A program made the position numbers and the translations under genes. The notes beneath the pieces were generated by a model that did no database searches, was not told the origin of the DNA, and was given only the letters and a program-made list of their open reading frames with translations. 10,307 nt of DNA from positions 1 through 10,307 of the forward strand of contig CANMWW010000036.1 of NCBI GenBank assembly GCA_947500965.1. The letters run 5' to 3'. Source of the DNA: Alphaproteobacteria bacterium. Lineage in GTDB: Bacteria > Pseudomonadota > Alphaproteobacteria > CACIAM-22H2. Below are positions 5,964 to 10,307 of the stretch, one piece after another (position 1 is the stretch's first letter; each line of letters starts with the position of its first letter).

Positions 5964-6799
5964 ACCCGATCCTGCGCATCTTCCTCGAGCGCGCCGCCGT
6001 CTACCTCGGCGCCGCCCTGCTCGCCTTCGTCTGCGGCTTCCCGCTGTTCTGGATGGCGCTGACCTCGGTCAAGCCGGACCGCGAGATCATCACCGCGACG
6101 CCCAGCTTCTGGACCGGCGCCGCGCACCTGGACGCCTATCGACGGCTGTTCGACCAGACGAAGTTCGAGACCTACTTCGTCAACTCCGTCCTCGTCGCCG
6201 GCGGCTCGACGCTGCTGACGATCGCGGTCGCGGTGCTCGCCGCCTACGGCATCACGCGCTTCCGGTTCCGCGGCCGCGAGTCGATCGCGACGGTGATGCT
6301 GTTCACCTACATGTTCGCGCCGATCATGATCGTGATCCCGTTCTACATCATGATGCGCAAGCTCGGCCTCGCGAACTCGCACCTTGGCCTGATGCTCAGC
6401 TACACGAGCTTCAGCCTGCCCTTCTCGATGTGGCTGCTGCGCTCGTTCTTCCAGTCGATCCCCATCGAGCTCGAGCAGGCGGCGATGATCGACGGCGCCT
6501 CGCGGCCGCAGGCCGTGGTGCGCGTCGTGGTGCCCATGGCCCTGCCCGGCGTGATCGCGGTCTCGATCTTCACCTTCATCGTCGCGTGGAACGACTACCT
6601 CTTCGCGCGCGTGCTGATCGGCAAGGACGACCTCAAGACCCTGCCGCTCGGCATCCAGGACCTCTACGAATCGAGCGTCACGGACTGGGGCATGATCATG
6701 GCCGCGGGCGTGGTCATCACCATCCCGGCGCTCGCCTTCTTCGCGATGGTCCAGCGCCACCTCATCGCCGGCTGGGGCGCCGGCGGCGTCAAGGGCTGA
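5960..6799 (+). CDS. ABC transporter permease, CUT1 MalG/UgpE-like
   Basis: Second inner-membrane permease of the importer, 279 residues, expected to form a heterodimer with the preceding permease. The N-terminal helix (13-33) is followed by LTSVKPD (34-40), which matches the family's S-hydrophobic-K-P block. Further membrane segments lie at about 75-98, 110-131, 142-163, 194-216 and 244-266. The EAA loop for the ATPase starts at 170 (ELEQAAMIDGAS) and ends at the LP of 195-196. The C-terminus GWGAGGVKG is the usual MalG-type tail. Its ATG lies in an ATGA overlap with the upstream stop, so translation is probably coupled. The importer ends here: no ABC ATPase follows, and the next gene is convergent. 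The ATPase must come from elsewhere, as is common for CUT1 systems sharing an MsmK/UgpC-type subunit. Confidence 0.95.
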   Translation: MNPILRIFLERAAVYLGAALLAFVCGFPLFWMALTSVKPDREIITATPSFWTGAAHLDAYRRLFDQTKFETYFVNSVLVAGGSTLLTIAVAVLAAYGITRFRFRGRESIATVMLFTYMFAPIMIVIPFYIMMRKLGLANSHLGLMLSYTSFSLPFSMWLLRSFFQSIPIELEQAAMIDGASRPQAVVRVVVPMALPGVIAVSIFTFIVAWNDYLFARVLIGKDDLKTLPLGIQDLYESSVTDWGMIMAAGVVITIPALAFFAMVQRHLIAGWGAGGVKG

Positions 6800-6815
6800 G
6801 GGCGGCGGCGCTCAG
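6796..6815. repeat. short inverted repeat at convergent stops
   Basis: CTGAG (6796-6800) and CTCAG (6811-6815) flank a 10-bp GC spacer, and each contains a TGA stop (permease, and LOG protein on the minus strand). The 5-bp stem without a T-run is too weak to call a terminator. The coding regions are only 12 bp apart. Confidence 0.25.
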
Positions 6816-7627
6816 ATCCCGGTGCCGATCCTGAGGCCGCGGCGGCGAAGCGACTCCCAGGCCTCCTCGGCGGTGTCGACCATCTCGAAGAGCGACAGGT
6901 CGGCGCTCGCCACCATTCCCTGCTCGGCCAGCATCCCGAAGTCGATCGCGCGGCTCCAGAAGGCACGGTCGAAGAGCACGACCGGCATGCCCGGCGCCTT
7001 GCCGGTCTGCTGCAGCGTCAGCAGCTCGAAGAGCTCGTCCATCGTCCCGAAGCCGCCGGGGAACACCACGAGCGCGTTGGCGCGCATCGCGAGGTGCATC
7101 TTGCGCATCGCGAAGTAGTGGAAGCGGAAGGTCAGGTCGGGCGTCGAGTAGGGATTCGGCTCCTGCTCGTGCGGCAGGGTGATGTTGAAGCCGATGCTCG
7201 GCGCGCCCGCCTCGTGCGCGCCGCGGTTCGCGGCCTCCATGATCCCCGGCCCGCCGCCGGTAGCGACGACGTTGTCGCGCGGGCCATTGTCGCGCACGCG
7301 CGCGCCACCGCGCTCGGAGACGATGCGGCCGAAGGCGCGGGCCTCCTGGTACCAGCGCACCTGCGCGGCGCGGCGCGTGGCCTCCTCCTCGCGCGGCGTG
7401 CCGCGCGCGGCGCGCAGGAGCGCCTCGGCCTGCTCGGGCGAGGGCACGCGCGCGCTGCCGAAGACCACGATCGTCGTGCGCACGCCCCATTCGCGCAGCA
7501 GCAGCTCCGCCTTCGCGTATTCGAGCGCGAAGCGGATCGAGCGCATCTCGTCGCGGAGCAGGAAATCCTTGTCCTCGACGGGCAGCAGGTAGCTCGGCGA
7601 CTTCACCTGGGCGTGGTTCTCGGGCAT
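6812..7627 (-). CDS. LOG family (TIGR00730-type) Rossmann-fold nucleotide-binding protein
   Basis: The 271-residue product carries both LOG signatures: GGGPGIMEAANRGA (124-137) and PGGFGTMDEL (190-199), the latter matching PGGxGTxxE. Characterised LOG proteins remove the base from nucleoside 5'-monophosphates (cytokinin riboside monophosphate or AMP) to give a free base and ribose 5-phosphate. Such proteins are often mislabelled lysine decarboxylases. It is longer than the ~190-residue plant-type LOG: there is an N-terminal extension (1-50) and an arginine/glutamate-rich insertion (about 62-118) between VVFGSAR and the glycine-rich loop. Minus-strand GGGGA (7632-7636) lies 4 nt before ATG 7627. 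The gene is 25 bp downstream of a CBS-domain gene on the same strand, so they probably share a transcript. Which nucleotide it uses is not known. Confidence 0.9.
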   Translation of the reverse strand: MPENHAQVKSPSYLLPVEDKDFLLRDEMRSIRFALEYAKAELLLREWGVRTTIVVFGSARVPSPEQAEALLRAARGTPREEEATRRAAQVRWYQEARAFGRIVSERGGARVRDNGPRDNVVATGGGPGIMEAANRGAHEAGAPSIGFNITLPHEQEPNPYSTPDLTFRFHYFAMRKMHLAMRANALVVFPGGFGTMDELFELLTLQQTGKAPGMPVVLFDRAFWSRAIDFGMLAEQGMVASADLSLFEMVDTAEEAWESLRRRGLRIGTGI

Positions 7628-7652
7628 CGCGTCCCCGCGGAGAGGAAGTGGG

Positions 7653-8069
7653 TCATATCCTCTCCCACAGGCCGGTCTCCTCGTCGAGCCGCGCGTGCTC
7701 GAGGCCGCGGAAATCGCCGCGCGAGACGATCCCCACGACGCGCCCGCCCTCGACCACCGGCATGTGCCGGTAGCCGCCGTCGTGCATGCGCCGCAGCAGC
7801 TCGACCGCGCCGCAGCCCGGCCCGATGGCGTCCGGGTCGCGGGTCATCACGTCCGCGAGGGCGGTCGTGGCGGGGTCGCGCCCCTCGGCCAGGACGCGGC
7901 AGACCGCGTCGCGCCCGGTGAAGATCCCGGCGAGCGCGCCCGCGCCATCGACCACCAGGACCGCGCCGACGCGGCGCTCGCGCATCGCGCGGCAGGCGTC
8001 GCGCACGCTGGCGGAACATGGCAGGGCGAGCGGCTTCTGGTCCCGGACGATGTCGGCGGCCTGGCGCAT
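7653..8069 (-). CDS. tandem CBS-domain protein
   Basis: This 138-residue protein consists of a Bateman module and little else. CBS1 spans about 7-62 and ends with GIFTGRDAV (48-56). CBS2 spans about 73-124 and ends with GIVSRGDF (113-120). CBS pairs typically bind adenine nucleotides (AMP, ATP, SAM) between the domains and act as sensors; the T/S-x-x-D ribose-phosphate motifs TGRD and SRGD are present. There is no attached catalytic or DNA-binding domain. The start is firm: a perfect AGGAGG on the minus strand (8078-8083) lies 8 nt before ATG 8069. It is the first gene of a likely two-gene unit with the LOG protein, suggesting a nucleotide-related role. It is divergent from the EamA permease. 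Confidence 0.9.
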   Translation of the reverse strand: MRQAADIVRDQKPLALPCSASVRDACRAMRERRVGAVLVVDGAGALAGIFTGRDAVCRVLAEGRDPATTALADVMTRDPDAIGPGCGAVELLRRMHDGGYRHMPVVEGGRVVGIVSRGDFRGLEHARLDEETGLWERI

Positions 8070-8176
8070 GGGCTTTTCCTCCTCGCGTGTCGCAGGTCAG
8101 GGTCGCGCCGGGCGCGCGGCGCGGCGATGGGCCAATTCGTCGCGGCGCGGCGCGGGCTGCGCTAGCATCCCCGCCC
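8070..8176. promoter_or_regulatory. divergent gap between CBS protein and EamA permease, with RBS and -10-like element
   Basis: On the minus strand, AGGAGG (8078-8083) is a textbook ribosome site for the CBS gene. On the plus strand, TAGCAT (8163-8168) fits TANNNT and ends 8 nt before the GTG start at 8177. No Shine-Dalgarno exists in between, consistent with a leaderless transcript. No clear -35 is visible for either direction. The rest is GC-rich filler. Confidence 0.4.
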
Positions 8177-9058
8177 GTGGACAAGCCCCGAACGCGCCAG
8201 GACCGGCCGTTGCTCGGGATCGGCCTCGTGCTGGTCTTCGCGACGCTCGCCAGCCACCTCGACGCCACCGCGAAGTGGTTCGTGCAGAGCTATCCGGTCC
8301 TGCAGCTGCTCTGGATCCGCTACGCGGTGCTGTTCCTGGCGCTCTGCGCCGCCATCCCCTGGCTCGGCTGGCGACGCGTGCTCGGCACGCAGGTGCCGCT
8401 CCTGCAGGTCGCCCGCGGCACCGCGCTCTGGCTGTCGGCAGCGACCTTCCTGGCGGGACTGAGCTTCCTGCCCTTCGCCACGACCAAGGTGATCGGCGCC
8501 ACCGCGCCGCTGATCGTCGCGGCCATCGCCATGCCGGTGCTGGGCGAGGCCGTGGGATGGAAGCGATGGGCCGCGATCTGCCTCGGCTTCGCGGGGCTGG
8601 TCGCCGTGGTGCGGCCCGAGCCCGGCGCGATCGAGCTGGCGATGCTCTTCCCGCTCGCCACCGCCTGCAGCTACGCGCTCTACCAGGTGCTGACGCGCCA
8701 TGTCAGCGCCATCGACGCGTCGCTTCCGAGCCTGTTCTACACGGCGCTGATCGGCTTCGCCCTCTCCTCCTGCCTCGTCGGCCTCGTGTGGACGCCGCCC
8801 ACGCCGGTCCACCTCGCCGTGCTCGTGGTGCATGGCCTGCTGGTCGGGGTCGGGCATTTCGTCATGATCAGCGCGCTGGCCTACGCGCCAGCCTCGCTGG
8901 TCGCGCCCTTCGGCTACGTGTCGCTGATCTGGGCGGTCATCCTCGGCTACCTCGTCTTCGGCGAGCAGCCCGACCTCTTCACCCTCGTGGGCGGCTCGAT
9001 GATCGCGCTCGCGGGCATCGCGCTCTCCCTCACCGCGCGGACCAAGGAGAAGGCATGA
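8177..9058 (+). CDS. EamA/DMT family transporter
   Basis: The 293-residue protein has ten hydrophobic helices in two repeated halves (about 13-144 and 157-285), the architecture of the drug/metabolite transporter superfamily, here a probable inner-membrane exporter. Each half ends in the family's typical charged turn: VLGEAVGWKRW (121-131) and VFGEQPDLF (260-268). The N-terminal half also holds LWIRYA (45-50). I chose GTG 8177 because the frame upstream runs antisense through the CBS gene and is arginine/alanine-rich. The first helix begins about 12 residues after this GTG. No ribosome site precedes it. It overlaps the amidase gene by ATGA (9055-9058), so it probably moves a compound related to that enzyme's substrate or product. 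The substrate is unknown. Confidence 0.88.
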   Translation: MDKPRTRQDRPLLGIGLVLVFATLASHLDATAKWFVQSYPVLQLLWIRYAVLFLALCAAIPWLGWRRVLGTQVPLLQVARGTALWLSAATFLAGLSFLPFATTKVIGATAPLIVAAIAMPVLGEAVGWKRWAAICLGFAGLVAVVRPEPGAIELAMLFPLATACSYALYQVLTRHVSAIDASLPSLFYTALIGFALSSCLVGLVWTPPTPVHLAVLVVHGLLVGVGHFVMISALAYAPASLVAPFGYVSLIWAVILGYLVFGEQPDLFTLVGGSMIALAGIALSLTARTKEKA

Positions 9059-9993
9059 GCCGGCACCACGTCCTCGATTCCTCGCCCGAGACGATCCACT
9101 GGGGCGTCTTCGACCCCGGCCTCCGGCCCGTGCTGACCGTCCGCTCGGGCGACACGGTGACCGTCAACACGGTCTCCGGCGGCAAGGACGCCATGCCGCC
9201 GCCGCCCCATGTCGTCCCGCCCGAGCTGCGCGAGATCCATGCGCGCTGCGCGCCGCGCGCGCCGGGCCACATCCTCACCGGGCCGATCGCGGTCGAGGGC
9301 GCCGAGCCCGGCGACACGCTCGAGGTGCGCGTGCGCGAGGTGAAGCCGCGCGCGGACTGGGGCTACACGGGCTTCCGCCCGCTGCGCGGCGCGCTGCCGG
9401 AGGACTTCCCCTACACGCGGCTGCTCCACATCCCGGTCGACCGCGCGCGCGGCGTGGCGCTGCTGCCCTGGGACATGGAGCTGCCGCTGTCCCCCTTCTT
9501 CGGCGTGATGGGCGTCGCGCCGCCGCCGCACTACGGCGTCGTCAGCACGATCGAGCCGCGCGAATACGGCGGCAACATCGACCTCAAGGAGATGACGGCA
9601 GGCTCGACCCTGTTCCTGCCGGTCTTCAACAAGGGGGCGCTGTTCTCGGTCGGCGACGGGCACGGCGTGCAGGGCGACGGCGAGGTGAGCCTCATGGCGC
9701 TCGAGATGTGCATGTCCGGCACGTTCGAGCTCGTGCTGCGCAAGGACCTGTCGCTCCGGTTCCCGCGCGCGGAGACGCCGACGCACCTCGTCACGCTCGG
9801 CCTGCACGAGGACCTCGACCAGGCCGCTAAGCAGGCGCTGCGCGGCATGATCGCGCTGCTCGGCGAGCTCAGGAACATGCATCCCGCCGACGCGTACTCG
9901 CTGTGCAGCCTCGCGGTCGACCTGCGCGTGACCCAGGTGGTCGATGGCAACAAGGGCATCCACGCGATGCTCGCGAAGAGCCTGCTGAAATGA
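9055..9993 (+). CDS. acetamidase/formamidase family (FmdA/AmdA-like) hydrolase
   Basis: This 312-residue protein has the all-beta acetamidase/formamidase fold signatures. GPIAVEGAEPGDTLEV (76-91) is the N-terminal barrel motif. YGGNIDLKEMTAGSTLFLPV (171-190) and ALFSVGDGHGVQGDGE (195-210) match the conserved GNxDxxxxxxGSxLxLPV and GDxHxxQGDGE blocks. Family members hydrolyse short amides such as formamide or acetamide to ammonia and the acid; the substrate here is not proven. In GDxHxxQGDGE the usual residue after the histidine is often alanine and here is glycine, a mild change. ATG 9055 overlaps the transporter stop, with AAGGAGA (9044-9050) 4 nt upstream. The frame stays open far upstream by chance, but that part is antisense-like. 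Its stop overlaps the next gene by ATGA, so three genes are coupled. Confidence 0.92.
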   Translation: MSRHHVLDSSPETIHWGVFDPGLRPVLTVRSGDTVTVNTVSGGKDAMPPPPHVVPPELREIHARCAPRAPGHILTGPIAVEGAEPGDTLEVRVREVKPRADWGYTGFRPLRGALPEDFPYTRLLHIPVDRARGVALLPWDMELPLSPFFGVMGVAPPPHYGVVSTIEPREYGGNIDLKEMTAGSTLFLPVFNKGALFSVGDGHGVQGDGEVSLMALEMCMSGTFELVLRKDLSLRFPRAETPTHLVTLGLHEDLDQAAKQALRGMIALLGELRNMHPADAYSLCSLAVDLRVTQVVDGNKGIHAMLAKSLLK

Positions 9994-10307
9994 GCGCCGC
10001 GCCCTATTTCCCGCCGCGCGGCGACTGGCAGCGCGTCGAGGCGATCGAGGCGGGCTTCGACCCGCAGCGCCTCGCCGAGGCCGTCGCCTTCGCCCGCGCC
10101 AGCGAGACCGACTGGCCGCACGAGCTCATGACGCCGGACGGGCAGCTCTGGTACGCCGCCTCGATGGGCGAGGTGCCGCCGACCAGCCTGCCGCTGGGAC
10201 CGATCGAGGACCGCGACGCGCCGAGCGGCGTCGTCCTGCGCGGCGGCATGGTCGCCGCGAGCTGGGGCGACATCGCGCGCCCGCAGGTCACCTTCTCCGT
10301 CGCCAAG
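9990..10307 (+). CDS. serine hydrolase, class C beta-lactamase-related family (partial, 3' end outside window)
   Basis: The frame starts at ATG 9990 in an ATGA overlap with the amidase stop and stays open to the window edge, giving 106 residues. It begins MSAAPYFPPRGDWQRV, with FDPQRLAEAVAFARASE (23-39) as a predicted helix. Then come VVLRGGMVAASWGD (81-94), the strand-turn-strand typical of beta-lactamase/CubicO folds, and PQVTFSVAK (98-106). The last four residues, SVAK, match the SxxK motif with the nucleophilic serine (S103) and general-base lysine. No signal peptide is visible, so it is probably cytoplasmic. The second YxN motif and C-terminal half lie outside the window. Function could be esterase, amide hydrolase or peptidase; antibiotic resistance should not be assumed. 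Confidence 0.8.
   Translation, partial: MSAAPYFPPRGDWQRVEAIEAGFDPQRLAEAVAFARASETDWPHELMTPDGQLWYAASMGEVPPTSLPLGPIEDRDAPSGVVLRGGMVAASWGDIARPQVTFSVAK

Noticed and set aside
4914..6760. Long minus-strand open frames antisense to both permeases
   Set aside because: Composition is dominated by Asp/Glu/His/Arg, the mirror of membrane-protein codons. No domain or ribosome site.
6812..7627. Lysine decarboxylase
   Set aside because: PGGxGTxxE is the LOG motif. The old lysine decarboxylase label for this family is a known misannotation, and no PLP-binding motif is present.
7786..9054. N-terminal extension of the amidase frame (735 residues in all)
   Set aside because: The extension is antisense to the CBS gene and out of frame with the clear EamA permease. 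The family's N-terminus and a good ribosome site support ATG 9055.
9990..10307. Antibiotic-resistance beta-lactamase
   Set aside because: Only the fold's N-terminal part and SxxK are visible, with no signal peptide. The operon context fits a metabolic serine hydrolase better.
1..10307. tRNA, rRNA, CRISPR, insertion sequence, phage or toxin-antitoxin content
   Set aside because: No clover-leaf-like segment, regular spaced repeats, transposase or integrase motif, or small toxin/antitoxin pair was found on reading both strands.

Overview
This is a GC-rich, gene-dense stretch of an ordinary bacterial chromosome. The overall composition (very strong G/C at third codon positions), a TRAP transporter, a CUT1 sugar ABC transporter and several ATGA gene overlaps point to a Pseudomonadota, most likely an alphaproteobacterium. 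No single gene here fixes the lineage, so this is inference. I found no RNA gene, insertion sequence, integrase, phage gene or CRISPR array.

Layout. (1) Positions 1-896 hold the C-terminal two thirds of a TRAP large permease (DctM family), ending 4 bp from a convergent AroE-like dehydrogenase (901-1746, minus). (2) A 95-bp divergent gap with a 21-bp-phased direct repeat separates that gene from a small GNAT acetyltransferase (1842-2336, plus). A short repeat-bearing convergent gap then leads to a Gfo/Idh/MocA oxidoreductase (2400-3407, minus). (3) A 170-bp divergent regulatory region separates the oxidoreductase from a three-gene sugar-type ABC importer: binding protein (3578-4942), then permeases (5022-5963 and 5960-6799). 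A strong stem-loop sits between binding protein and first permease; no ATPase gene is in the window. (4) On the minus strand, a two-CBS-domain protein (7653-8069) is followed 25 bp downstream by a LOG-family nucleotide-binding protein (6812-7627). (5) A plus-strand operon starts at about 8177: an EamA/DMT permease, an acetamidase/formamidase-family hydrolase and the first 106 residues of a serine hydrolase that reaches its SxxK motif exactly at the window edge. Each of these genes overlaps the next by ATGA.

How the genes may work together (inference). The ABC importer and the divergent Gfo/Idh/MocA dehydrogenase look like a carbohydrate or polyol uptake-and-oxidation locus. The DMT permease, amidase and serine hydrolase look like a small amide/peptide scavenging or detoxification operon. 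The CBS and LOG pair may be a nucleotide-sensing protein coupled to a nucleotide-monophosphate hydrolase. I see no clearly new multi-gene defence or mobile system. The most interesting items are the GNRA-capped intercistronic hairpin, the AroE-like enzyme with an altered substrate pocket, the CBS-LOG pair, an apparently leaderless GTG start, and phased repeats in two divergent promoter regions.
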